Below are positions 42,110-49,327 of a stretch of DNA of 49,327 bases, piece by piece. The position numbers were made by a program, and so were the translations under genes. The stretch is from an uncultured Lachnospiraceae bacterium (lineage in GTDB: Bacteria; Bacillota; Clostridia; Lachnospirales; Lachnospiraceae). A model generated the notes under the pieces. The model searched no databases, was not told where the DNA came from, and saw nothing but the letters and a program-made list of their open reading frames with translations. The stretch lies in the NCBI GenBank assembly GCA_902779505.1, contig CACZBZ010000007.1:1-49327 (forward strand), read 5' to 3'. Numbering within the stretch: position 1 is the first letter of the stretch; the number at the start of each line of letters is the position of its first letter.

Positions 42110-43448
42110 CTAGTCGGATGCAGGGACTGCCGTATCTTCCGTATCAATCGAGGGCATAGTCTTCATGAATGTGATGCACATATAGAGTGCGGGGAAAAAG
42201 GTGAGTATATAAGCCAGTGGCTGTGCCTCCTGTATGCCTGCAAGTCCTCGCAACTTGGCAAGAATCAGTATGGCGGGGATAAAGAATATTGTGTCCCGTA
42301 CTCTGATGCAGCATCTCCGTAACCATGGATAAAGGCAAGAAAAGAAGGGATATACACTGAAGTCTTAAGGCTCTGGTGGCTATCTCTATAACTCTCGGAT
42401 CGTCTCTGAAGACGCTTATAAAGGAGGGCGCAAAGATAAATGCCGCAAAAAGCGCTATAGACATAAGAAGCTCACCGCAAATAAGAGTGAATCTGAATCC
42501 GTGCTTTACCCGGGCGTATTTGCCGGCTCCGTAGTTGAAAGCACTTACAGGCTGAAATCCCTGGCCCACGCCCAGTGCCACGGAGAAAATAAAGAAGGAT
42601 ATTCTTGATACGATACTCATGGCGGCAACCGCTTCATCACCGTATATACCGGCCGATGTATTAAGGATGATTGTGGCGATGCTTCCCAGCCCCTGTCTTA
42701 AAAGACTTGGAAGTCCGGTTGCGCATATATTCAATATCACGCCATTAGCGGGGTGCACATTATGGATTGAGAGCTTGCTGACTGTCTTGCCGCTTAAGAA
42801 GGCGGAAAGCAGTATGAAGAAGCTTAAGATCTGGCTTATACAGGTAGAGAGTCCCGCACCGGCAACACCCATATTCAGACCGAACATTAAGATGGGGTCT
42901 GCAATCATATTAAGGATGGAACCCGTAAGGAGTCCTGCCATTCCCAAAGCGGCTTTTCCCTCATATCTTAGAAGATTGTTCAGGGTAAAGCTTGCGGACA
43001 TAAAAGGGGCCGCAATAAGTATGTAGATTATATATTCTTTGGCGTAAGGGGCTATTGTCTCGGTTGATCCCAATAGCATAACCAGAGGATTGATGAATAT
43101 AAATGATGTGATTGCCAAGAACAATCCGAATCCAAAGGCAAAGAAGAAAGCTGTAGATGCATTGACGGACGCATTGTCCGTATCCTTGGCACCCAAAAGC
43201 CTTGATACAATACTTCCGCCACCCTGACCGAACATAAAGCCAAAGGCCTGAATTACGGCCATATAACCGAATACTATACCAACCGCTCCGCTGGCTGAGT
43301 TGCCGAGTCTGCCCACGAAGGCTGTATCTACCAGATTGTAGATGTTGGTAACAAGCATATTGATGATCGTTGGAATTGACAGAGTGATTATAAGCTTCGG
43401 AATGGGAGTCTCTGTCATTTTTTTATATTGTAAAGTCTGATTATCCAT
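42110..43448 (-). pseudogene. MATE-family multidrug/cation exporter, frameshifted near the C-terminus
   Basis: The minus-strand frame 43448-42144 gives 434 residues of a twelve-helix MATE transporter: IPKLIITLSIPTIINMLVTN, FVGRLGNSASGAVGIVF, FGQGGGSIVSRLLGAKD and the second half VGQGFQPVSAFNYGAGKYARV. After MVTEMLHQSTG the frame turns into a hydrophilic, His/Arg/Thr-rich tail. The expected end is readable in another frame: RDTIFFIPAILILAKL, then QPLAYILTFFPALYMCITF, ending at a stop at 42110-42112. About 10-12 residues of the family alignment are missing at the junction near 42315-42330, so it is a short out-of-frame deletion. The last transmembrane helices are lost in the frame as written. 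Similar in kind to the lesion in the dehydratase. Confidence 0.82.
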
Positions 43449-43553
43449 AATTCTGTCCTCGTTTTCGATTCTTCCATTTTATCAAAAAAGAATTAAGGTC
43501 GAAAGACTCCTTTTTTGTTATAATAAAACGGGAAGAGAAAGAAGGAAATATAA

Positions 43554-44495
43554 ATGAGTATTTGGGTAGTACAGAAACAGATGATAATGATATTTGTCTT
43601 TATTTTGATAGGTGTATACCTCTATAAAAAAGGACATTTATCCAATATGTCATCAAGGCAGCTTTCGTGGATCATTGTAAATATCACCAATCCCATCACA
43701 CTTTTGTGTGCGGCCCTTAAGGAGGAGGAGAAGGTCCCTGCGGGGGAACTGGGCATCGCATTTTTATGCTTCGTGCTGATGTATGCCATGTTGATACCCC
43801 TGGCCTACCTGATACCCCTGGCCCTGGGGATTAAGAAGGAAGACAGATATGCCTACAGAATGATGTCCATATTCGGCAATGTTGGTTTCATAGGAATACC
43901 TTTTGCTGCGGCTGTATTGGGAACAAAATCCCTTATATTTGTGTCCATATGCGGACTTACATTCAATTTGATAGCTTATACCTACGGAATGGCGGTTATG
44001 CGTAAAATAGGTGATGAACAGCATCCCGACCGTCATGCGGAGAGTACTTTCACCTGGAAAAATGTTATCAATTCGGGAACAGTTATATCGATTCTGGCAA
44101 TTTTGCTGTATATAGCTGATTTTCCCGTACCCGAGGATATAACAACGGGTCTGTCATACATAGGCAATACCACCACTTTCATGTCCATGATCGTCTTGGG
44201 AGTATCGGTTGCTCAGATGGTTCCGAAGGAAGTGTTCAGCAAGTGGCGTCTCTATGTATTCGTTATCCTGAGGCAGATTATAGTGCCGATTATCCTCATT
44301 TTTATCCTGAGGCCTTTTATAAAAAGCGAACTGATACTGAGTACGGTTGTGGTAATGGCAGCAATGCCTGCAGCCAATATGCCTCTTATGATGGCAAAAC
44401 AGTATGGGGTTAAGGACGATATCATATCGGCGGGAATAATACTCACAACCCTGCTGTCCATAGTGACCATACCTGTTGTAATGATGTTCTTGTAA
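43554..44495 (+). CDS. Auxin-efflux-carrier-family transporter
   Basis: A 313-residue membrane protein with ten hydrophobic segments in two five-helix halves. IGVYLYKKGHLSNMSSRQLSWIIVNITNPITLL and SIFGNVGFIGIPFA, with the conserved Asn-Pro and GNxGFxGxP features, define the AEC/Mem_trans family (bile-acid/arsenite-like fold). Bacterial members export malate, malonate or other small organic acids, and the D-lactate-type dehydrogenase next door suggests a hydroxy acid, but the substrate is not determined. Start ATG 43554 has AAGAAGGAA upstream. Confidence 0.9.
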   Translation: MSIWVVQKQMIMIFVFILIGVYLYKKGHLSNMSSRQLSWIIVNITNPITLLCAALKEEEKVPAGELGIAFLCFVLMYAMLIPLAYLIPLALGIKKEDRYAYRMMSIFGNVGFIGIPFAAAVLGTKSLIFVSICGLTFNLIAYTYGMAVMRKIGDEQHPDRHAESTFTWKNVINSGTVISILAILLYIADFPVPEDITTGLSYIGNTTTFMSMIVLGVSVAQMVPKEVFSKWRLYVFVILRQIIVPIILIFILRPFIKSELILSTVVVMAAMPAANMPLMMAKQYGVKDDIISAGIILTTLLSIVTIPVVMMFL

Positions 44496-44540
44496 GAATT
44501 TCCCCGATGAGGGGTTTTGTGTAAAGATAGGAGGATCTTA

Positions 44541-45530
44541 ATGAAAATACTTTTTTATGACACAAAGAAATACGACAAAGATTCCTTTGAGAAGGCAAGA
44601 GTTAGCTTCCCCGATATTGAGATTGATTATCTTGAGCCGGATCTGTCGCCTCAGACGGCGTCTCTTGCCGAAGGCTATGACGGAGTATGTGCCTTTGTAA
44701 GCTCCGACGTGGGTGCGGAAGTAATAGATAAGCTGGCGGATAAAGGAGTGAAGCTCGTCCTTATGCGCTGTGCCGGATTCAATAATGTGGATATAGATGA
44801 AGCCAAGGCCAAGGGAGTGACAGTCCTCAGAGTACCCGGATATTCACCCGAAGCGGTTGCCGAGCATGCCATGATGCTGGCTCTTGCCGTTAACAGACAT
44901 GTTCATAAAAGCTATATAAGAGTAAGAGAGAACAACTTCTCCCTTGCGGGCCTCACAGGTGTGAACTTCCACGGCAAAACAGCGGGCATTGTAGGTACCG
45001 GTAAGATCGGAGCCGCTATGTGTCGCATGTGCCAAGGCTTCGGAATGAAAGTAATCGCATACGACATGTATCCAAACAAAAGTCTGGACTTTGTAGAATA
45101 TGTGGATCTTGAGACACTTCTTAAAACAAGCGACCTTATATCGCTGCATTGTCCTCTGACGGATGAGACATATCACATGATAAGCGAATATACCATCTCG
45201 AGAATGAAAGATAACGTAATCCTTGTTAACACTTCAAGAGGAGCACTTATCAATACCGCTGATTTGATTGCCGGCATCAGAGCTAAGAAGTTCTTCGGCG
45301 TAGGCCTGGACGTATACGAGGAAGAAACCAACAACGTATTCGAGAACCGTGAGGATGACATTCTTGAGACCTCCATAACCTCAAGACTTTTGTCTTTCCC
45401 CAATGTTATCGTTACATCCCATCAGGGATTCTTCACGGAGGAAGCCCTTTTGGCTATCTCCCAGACAAGCCTGCAGAATGCTATGGACTATCAGGCCGGC
45501 AGCATCGATCAGGCAAACCTGGTGTGCTGA
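44541..45530 (+). CDS. D-lactate dehydrogenase-like 2-hydroxyacid dehydrogenase
   Basis: A 329-residue NAD-dependent enzyme. KILFYDTKKYDKDSFE is the opening seen in fermentative LdhA-type enzymes; GIVGTGKIGAAMCRMCQGFGMKV is the dinucleotide loop; the catalytic Arg, Glu and His are in NTSRGALIN, DVYEEE and TSHQGFFTEEAL. It reduces pyruvate to D-lactate (or a related 2-keto acid). Starting ATG 44541 has AGGAGG at 44529-44534. It follows the carrier gene by 45 bases, probably in one transcript. Confidence 0.9.
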   Translation: MKILFYDTKKYDKDSFEKARVSFPDIEIDYLEPDLSPQTASLAEGYDGVCAFVSSDVGAEVIDKLADKGVKLVLMRCAGFNNVDIDEAKAKGVTVLRVPGYSPEAVAEHAMMLALAVNRHVHKSYIRVRENNFSLAGLTGVNFHGKTAGIVGTGKIGAAMCRMCQGFGMKVIAYDMYPNKSLDFVEYVDLETLLKTSDLISLHCPLTDETYHMISEYTISRMKDNVILVNTSRGALINTADLIAGIRAKKFFGVGLDVYEEETNNVFENREDDILETSITSRLLSFPNVIVTSHQGFFTEEALLAISQTSLQNAMDYQAGSIDQANLVC

Positions 45531-45536
45531 TTTTTG

Positions 45537-45733
45537 AATAATTTGGCTTAAATAAAAAAATTCCAATGTATTAATCAAAAGTTCTTAATGAATAAGCATT
45601 CTGTTTAACACGTTTCGAGGACTGTTCGAGCGAAGCGAGTTCCGCAGAAACGTGTTTGTCCTTTCAGAATGCTTATGAATTTAGAATCTTTTGACCCTAC
45701 ATTGGAATTTTTTTATATTCTAAGCCAAATTAT
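45537..45733. repeat. Giant nested hairpin between convergent genes
   Basis: Outer arms pair ATAATTTGGCTTA with TAAGCCAAATTAT, then AAAAAAATTCCAATGTA with TACATTGGAATTTTTTT, TCAAAAG with CTTTTGA, and AATAAGCATTCTG with CAGAATGCTTAT. Inside, AACACGTTTC pairs with AAACGTGTT, and a GC-rich core contains TTCGAGCGAAGCGAG. Total length is about 197 bp. It fills the gap between the D-lactate dehydrogenase gene and the riboflavin kinase fragment, which converge, and is laid out like 9111-9248. It may be a bidirectional terminator or a mobile MITE-like element. No open reading frame is inside. Confidence 0.8.
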
Positions 45734-45758
45734 CAATAAAAAGCGACAACCGGGATAG

Positions 45759-46169
45759 TCATTGGATTCGATATGCAGCGAACTTCATCTCAGGGCGCCT
45801 GAAATGATACAGTTTTACGGTGGCATAGGAACCATATATGGTCTGATTGAAATTATATATATATGTCTCGACAGTGACAGTATCTTTAGAATTGACAGTT
45901 GGCTTGTGACCTATGTTGGTTATTCCTTTGTAGGCATGGCCATTAAGGACTACTTCACTGAAATATACACCGAAAGGTGGTAATATACTATCTTTTGCAG
46001 GAACCTGGTTAATTGTTGGAATGCCGATAGTACGGCCTAATTTATTGCCATCCAGAACGGTTCCTTCAATGGTAAAGGGGCCACCTGTTAATTTTGTGTA
46101 CTCCTCCATATTTCCGGTAAGAATAGCGGTCTCTGTTAAATTGGCTTTATGTTCGTTTAAAGCTGTCAT
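45759..46169 (-). pseudogene. Isolated riboflavin kinase domain (RibF C-terminal fragment)
   Basis: A 136-residue frame that corresponds to the flavokinase half of bifunctional RibF: NMEEYTKLTGGPFTIEGTVLDGNKLGRTIGIPTINQ, PPFGVYFSEVVLNGHAYKGITNIGHKPTV and ETYIYNFNQTIYG. The N-terminal FAD-synthetase domain is missing, and the C-terminus stops early after RRPEMKF (family members go on for about 20 residues). The upstream residues TETAILTGNMEEYTKL resemble the RibF interdomain region, so it looks like a leftover of a full-length gene. The early end lies 25 bases from the giant hairpin. It starts 3 bases after the azlD stop. It could still be a small stand-alone kinase. Confidence 0.6.
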
Positions 46170-46172
46170 TTT

Positions 46173-46484
46173 CTATACCATAAAGGTCTCAAGTACGAAT
46201 ACGATAAGGCAGCATATGATGGATACGGGGAATAATCCCAGACCGAAATATGCGGCGATGATACCTGCGATCAGAGCGGCAAGGCCGGCTATGGGTATCT
46301 GTGTTGCGTCCATAATAGCGGGAAAAGTCATTACCGCAAGAGTTACATAGGGGACGTAATACAAGAAACTTTGCAGGAATTTGTTCTTGATCTTGCCACG
46401 TATCAGAGTAAGAGGAAGAACTCTTATAAGATTGGTGGTAAGGATCATAAGGATTATATAAAGGAGGGTGCTGTGTTCAGTCAT
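46173..46484 (-). CDS. azlD: AzlD-type branched-chain amino acid transport subunit
   Basis: A 103-residue membrane protein with three or four hydrophobic segments (LLYIILMILTTNLIRVLPL, PYVTLAVMTFPAIM, GLAALIAGIIAAYFGLGL). ATG 46484 is chosen, with GGAGG 10 bases upstream; it overlaps the azlC stop (ATGACTGA-type overlap), giving translational coupling. AzlC and AzlD together form an exporter of branched-chain amino acids or their analogues. Confidence 0.88.
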   Translation of the reverse strand: MTEHSTLLYIILMILTTNLIRVLPLTLIRGKIKNKFLQSFLYYVPYVTLAVMTFPAIMDATQIPIAGLAALIAGIIAAYFGLGLFPVSIICCLIVFVLETFMV

Positions 46485-47205
46485 GGCTTGCCTCCTTTTC
46501 TTCATCTTCCGGAACGTGAGGCTTAATCAGGGCCGCAGCAGCGGAGATGACGATTGTCAGGATAATGGTTCTCGTTCCTGCGGAAAGAGAACTAACAAGG
46601 GGTGCGTAAGAGCATATAAAGCTCAGAGCAAAACTGCAGAGGACTGCAATCATAACGGCCTTGTTTCTCTTGGAAGGCGGTACGATTATGGCAAGGAACA
46701 TACCATAGAGCGCAACGCTTAATGCGGATACGGCTCTTACGGGAAGAACAGTACCTGCAATGATACCGCATGCTGTACCGGCTGCCCACATAGGGGAGGA
46801 TACCAGAGCGGCTCCGTAGGTATATGTAGGATCCAGATATCCGGGGAAACCTATTGAAATTCCGAATATTTCATCCGTTACACAACAACCCACAAGTATT
46901 CTTTTGAATAAAGATGTTGATGGATCGAATTTCTGTGAAAGAGCGGTACTCATAAGCAGATATCTGGCATTGGTTATAAGACACATTATGAATACTTCAA
47001 TATATGAAGCACCCAATGCAACCAGTGAGTATACACCGTATTCACCGGCACTTGCTCTTGTGAAGAAACTTGCTATGAAGCCTTCAAGCGCGGTCAGACC
47101 GCCCTTTTTGGCCATTATACCCAGAGAAAAAGATACCGCAAAATATCCCAATCCTATGGGGATACCATCGCGCATACCCTTTAAAAGAGCGTTGTTACGG
47201 CTCAT
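46477..47205 (-). CDS. azlC: AzlC-type branched-chain amino acid exporter
   Basis: A 242-residue polytopic membrane protein: KGMRDGIPIGLGYFAVSFSLGIMAKKGGLTALEG, then NARYLLMSTALSQKF, which is a hallmark of AzlC. ATG 47205 is chosen because GGAGG lies at 47216-47220 on the minus strand. The tail is rich in Glu/Lys (PEDEEKEASHD). Exports branched-chain amino acids with AzlD. Confidence 0.92.
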   Translation of the reverse strand: MSRNNALLKGMRDGIPIGLGYFAVSFSLGIMAKKGGLTALEGFIASFFTRASAGEYGVYSLVALGASYIEVFIMCLITNARYLLMSTALSQKFDPSTSLFKRILVGCCVTDEIFGISIGFPGYLDPTYTYGAALVSSPMWAAGTACGIIAGTVLPVRAVSALSVALYGMFLAIIVPPSKRNKAVMIAVLCSFALSFICSYAPLVSSLSAGTRTIILTIVISAAAALIKPHVPEDEEKEASHD

Positions 47206-47310
47206 TTTTAGATGTCCTCCGTCCAATCTGTATTCTAACAGTGTTAAACCAATGCTGATTATAACATAGGGAGATGATATATTCCATTGAAATTGCGGGA
47301 TAATCGGGAC

Positions 47311-47346
47311 AAAAAAAGCCTGCGGATGATTTTTCCGCAGGCTTAT
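47311..47346. terminator. Bidirectional terminator between azlC and chemoreceptor regions
   Basis: AAGCCTGCGG and CCGCAGGCTT form a 10-bp stem around ATGATTTTT, with an A-run of seven on the left. On the minus strand it ends the chemoreceptor transcript; its minus-strand U-run is strong. Confidence 0.88.
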
Positions 47347-47362
47347 ATCTTAATCTATGAAA

Positions 47363-48850
47363 TCAGTTTTCTGCTTTAAGTTTTTCAGCATCTTCGTTCA
47401 GGCTGTTAACCAGATCGCCGATCTTGTTAACTATATCCTGATTGCTCTTGCTTATTTCATATGTCTCCGTTGCATGAGCGGTAACCTCTTCGGAAACGGA
47501 TGAATTGGTCTGGATGCTGTTTACAATCTCCTCATTTGCCTTTGCCAGACTACCAACAAGACTGTTCATATCAAGAGTATGCTGCTTGATAATCTCAACT
47601 GTCTCTGATATCTTTTCAAAGCTTTCAGCTGTTTCGCTGGCACACTTGCTTTCTTCATCATCTGTTGAAAGGAGTTTTCCTATTGTTGCAACCATGTTGT
47701 CTACCTGACTTACAACATCAGCAATAAGGTTGGTTATGTTCTCGGTAGCCTGAGTGGTCTGGGCTGCAAGGCTTGATATCTCGCTGGCAACAACCGCGAA
47801 GCCTCTGCCTGCTTCACCTGCTCTTGCGGCTTCTATGGAAGCATTAAGAGAAAGGAGACTTGTCTGAGAAGCAACATCGGTTATTATTACGGTGATGGAA
47901 TTCATCTCATCCGCAGTCTTCTTGAATTTTTCAAGAGCCTCCGCAACATCCTTACCTTCGGATTCGACTTCATTTGTAAGTTCCGTCATTCTTCTGATGT
48001 TCTGTTTTCCGACGGCAACGGCTTCTGCGGCGAGTTCAACATTCTGATTGATGATATCGGATGAACCCTTTACATTATCAATATGCTCTGAGATCTGACC
48101 GGTCTGCACAAGCTGTGACTGTGAAGCTTCAGCAGATTCATTGGTTCCCTGTGTAACTTCTTCCATAGATTCAATAGTACGGTCTATGGAAGTTCTGAGT
48201 ACAGACATTTCACCGGCAAGACTTGCTGCTGTTTCACTTACTCTGTCGGATACTTTAAGTACGTTATCAAGAAGGGCAACAGTTTTGCCGTTGGCTTCTT
48301 CCAGATTCTCGGTACGCATAGCCTGCAAAGTGTGGTTGGTCTTACTTACTATGATAAGATAGGCAACTATCATTATAGTTACAAGCAACTGAATCTCAGC
48401 TACGGCAGTGTCCGTCAAAAGACCGTTCTTAAAGTTGATAACTACGGAAATAATGTTACATATAATAACGCCGACACCGATCTCGGTAATATAAGCCACA
48501 TCGTCAAAAAGTGTTATTACTATCAGTAAAGGGATAACATATGTGAACACAAGGATATTTTGGGTTGTGAAGAGTACCGTACAGTACATTACGGCATAAC
48601 CTATGGAAACAATATGTTTGATAAGTCCGGAAGCTTTGTCTCTGCTGTATATGACCCAGCCGACCGCATTGGGGACCAATGCCAATATGACAACCAATGC
48701 AACATAGCCTATAGTTCTGGCTCCTTTGAAGAACTCAAGAACATAAGCTATGGCGATTAGACTGCATATAATGGTGCTGGCTAAAAGAAGTCGATGGGAT
48801 GCCAGAATAAACTCCTGCTGTTTGATATTGTTAGCATTCTCTTTTTCCAT
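47363..48850 (-). CDS. Methyl-accepting chemotaxis protein with six-helix membrane sensor
   Basis: A 495-residue receptor. The N-terminal 180 residues are about six closely spaced membrane helices ([50 protein letters not shown].., [46 protein letters not shown]) with no extracellular domain, then directly the coiled-coil signalling region with [17 protein letters not shown]. There is no visible HAMP. Such receptors tend to sense membrane, energy or small permeant signals. ATG 48850 is the start, with AAAGGAAAGG upstream on the minus strand. A LacI-operator-like site lies between its promoter and the gene. Confidence 0.9.
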   Translation of the reverse strand: MEKENANNIKQQEFILASHRLLLASTIICSLIAIAYVLEFFKGARTIGYVALVVILALVPNAVGWVIYSRDKASGLIKHIVSIGYAVMYCTVLFTTQNILVFTYVIPLLIVITLFDDVAYITEIGVGVIICNIISVVINFKNGLLTDTAVAEIQLLVTIMIVAYLIIVSKTNHTLQAMRTENLEEANGKTVALLDNVLKVSDRVSETAASLAGEMSVLRTSIDRTIESMEEVTQGTNESAEASQSQLVQTGQISEHIDNVKGSSDIINQNVELAAEAVAVGKQNIRRMTELTNEVESEGKDVAEALEKFKKTADEMNSITVIITDVASQTSLLSLNASIEAARAGEAGRGFAVVASEISSLAAQTTQATENITNLIADVVSQVDNMVATIGKLLSTDDEESKCASETAESFEKISETVEIIKQHTLDMNSLVGSLAKANEEIVNSIQTNSSVSEEVTAHATETYEISKSNQDIVNKIGDLVNSLNEDAEKLKAEN

Positions 48851-48884
48851 ATGAAATTCCTTTCCTTTTACAGACCGTGTCAAC

Positions 48885-48918
48885 TGAAACGTTTGCTGTT
48901 ACAACTGATTAAATTATA
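48885..48918 (-). promoter_or_regulatory. Promoter and operator-like site of the six-helix chemoreceptor
   Basis: On the minus strand TGATATAAT gives an extended -10 element (TATAAT at 48913-48918). GCAAACGTTTCA (48885-48896) lies about 10 bases after the expected start and matches the CGAAACGTTTCG operator at 9 of 12 positions, with the central GAAACGTTT intact when read on the plus strand. It might be a target of the LacI protein or of a relative. Confidence 0.4.
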
Positions 48919-48970
48919 TCATATATTTGATGAAGTTTGGTTTGAAATATGATAAAATAAAATGCAGTTG

Positions 48971-48992
48971 GGTGGAGATGTGAGATTCCACC
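48971..48992 (+). other. Short hairpin before the DtxR-like gene
   Basis: GGTGGA and TCCACC pair around GATGTGAGAT, ending just before the GGAGG ribosome site at 48993-48997. Confidence 0.35.
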
Positions 48993-49004
48993 GGAGGTTA
49001 TTTT

Positions 49005-49327
49005 ATGGATTCGATAGGTAAGTCAAGAGAAGATTATCTCGAAGCGATTCTTATGCAGATTAAGAAAAACGGTGCATGCAGACTGACCGATGTTGCAAGT
49101 AAACTCGGATTCAGTAAGCCCAGTGCAAGCGTGGCCGTAAAAAAACTTGAAGAAGAAGGCTATATCATAAAGGACGATTGGAAGATTGTGCTTACCGATA
49201 AGGGAATGAGTATAGCAAAGAATCTCTATGACAGACATACATTTTTTACCAGTCTTCTGATTGAAGCGGGTGTTGAAGCAGGTGTTGCCGAGGATCAGGC
49301 CTGCCTGATGGAACACGGTATCTCGGA
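49005..49327 (+). CDS. DtxR/MntR-family metal-dependent regulator, N-terminal part
   Basis: The first 107 residues are visible, running off the right edge. SREDYLEAILMQIKKNGACRLTDVASKLGFSKPSASVAVKKLEEEGYI is a winged helix-turn-helix of the iron/manganese-dependent repressors; then LTDKGMSIAKNLYDRHTFFTSLLIEAGV, and the region AEDQACLMEHGIS where DtxR proteins carry metal ligands (Glu, Cys/Met and His in EDQACLMEH). ATG 49005 has GGAGG 7 bases upstream. Metal type and targets are not determined. Confidence 0.85.
   Translation, partial: MDSIGKSREDYLEAILMQIKKNGACRLTDVASKLGFSKPSASVAVKKLEEEGYIIKDDWKIVLTDKGMSIAKNLYDRHTFFTSLLIEAGVEAGVAEDQACLMEHGIS

Noticed and set aside
44502-44516. CCCC-GATGA-GGGG hairpin as terminator between the carrier and dehydrogenase genes
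   Set aside because: Only a 4-bp stem with a short T-run, 25 bases before the next gene; too weak to call.
1-49327. tRNA, rRNA, CRISPR arrays, insertion sequences with transposase, phage genes
   Set aside because: None was recognised by eye on either strand; absence of small RNA genes is not proven.

Overview
The window looks like a chromosomal stretch of a motile, anaerobic, gut-type Firmicute, most likely Lachnospiraceae (Butyrivibrio/Roseburia-like). The signs are moderate GC, strong AGGAGG ribosome sites, a Trp T-box, a ferredoxin/[FeFe]-hydrogenase domain on a chemoreceptor, three chemotaxis receptors and a glycyl-radical-type microcompartment locus. Family calls were made by eye from motifs; no database search was run.

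Layout. 1-9.3 kb: the end of a short-chain dehydrogenase; a TrpB2-type tryptophan synthase beta gene on the minus strand behind a Trp-specific T-box; a soluble hydrogenase-domain chemoreceptor; a lipoprotein amidase; a DegV protein; a membrane chemoreceptor; a small lipoprotein; and a long hairpin between convergent genes. 9.3-25.6 kb: a sugar regulon with an AraC-type regulator, L-fucose isomerase, a LacI-type regulator, a four-gene operon (FGGY kinase, MDR dehydrogenase, aldo-keto reductase, GatZ/KbaZ-like protein), a ribose/galactose-type ABC importer with two different permeases, fucose mutarotase and a rhamnulokinase-type kinase. At least five copies of a CGAAACGTTTCG-like palindrome sit at the promoters here, defining a probable LacI regulon.

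25.6-28.5 kb: a ParA-type ATPase, a small Lys/Ala/Pro-rich protein and a beta-helix lipoprotein, placed directly after the fucose kinase and directly before the microcompartment operon. The first two are a candidate McdA/McdB-like positioning pair. 28.7-42.1 kb: a fucose-type (GRM5-like) microcompartment operon with a strong promoter and a structured leader. It encodes fuculose-1-phosphate aldolase, CoA-acylating aldehyde dehydrogenase, a zinc-type alcohol dehydrogenase, PduL, PduS, eight shell proteins, a DeoR regulator, a propanediol-dehydratase-type glycyl radical enzyme, its radical-SAM activase and a PduV/EutP GTPase. The expected route is L-fucose to L-fuculose to L-fuculose-1-P to DHAP plus lactaldehyde, then 1,2-propanediol, propionaldehyde, propionyl-CoA/propanol and propionyl-phosphate.

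The key surprise is that the glycyl radical enzyme lacks the loop carrying the radical glycine. A short out-of-frame deletion removes it, while the normal C-terminal tail survives in another frame. A very similar lesion lies in the MATE gene 2.5 kb away, so either two real mutations or two assembly errors are present. 42.1-49.3 kb: the broken MATE transporter, an auxin-efflux-type carrier, a D-lactate-type dehydrogenase, a second giant hairpin, an isolated riboflavin kinase domain, azlD/azlC, a third chemoreceptor and the start of a DtxR/MntR-like regulator.
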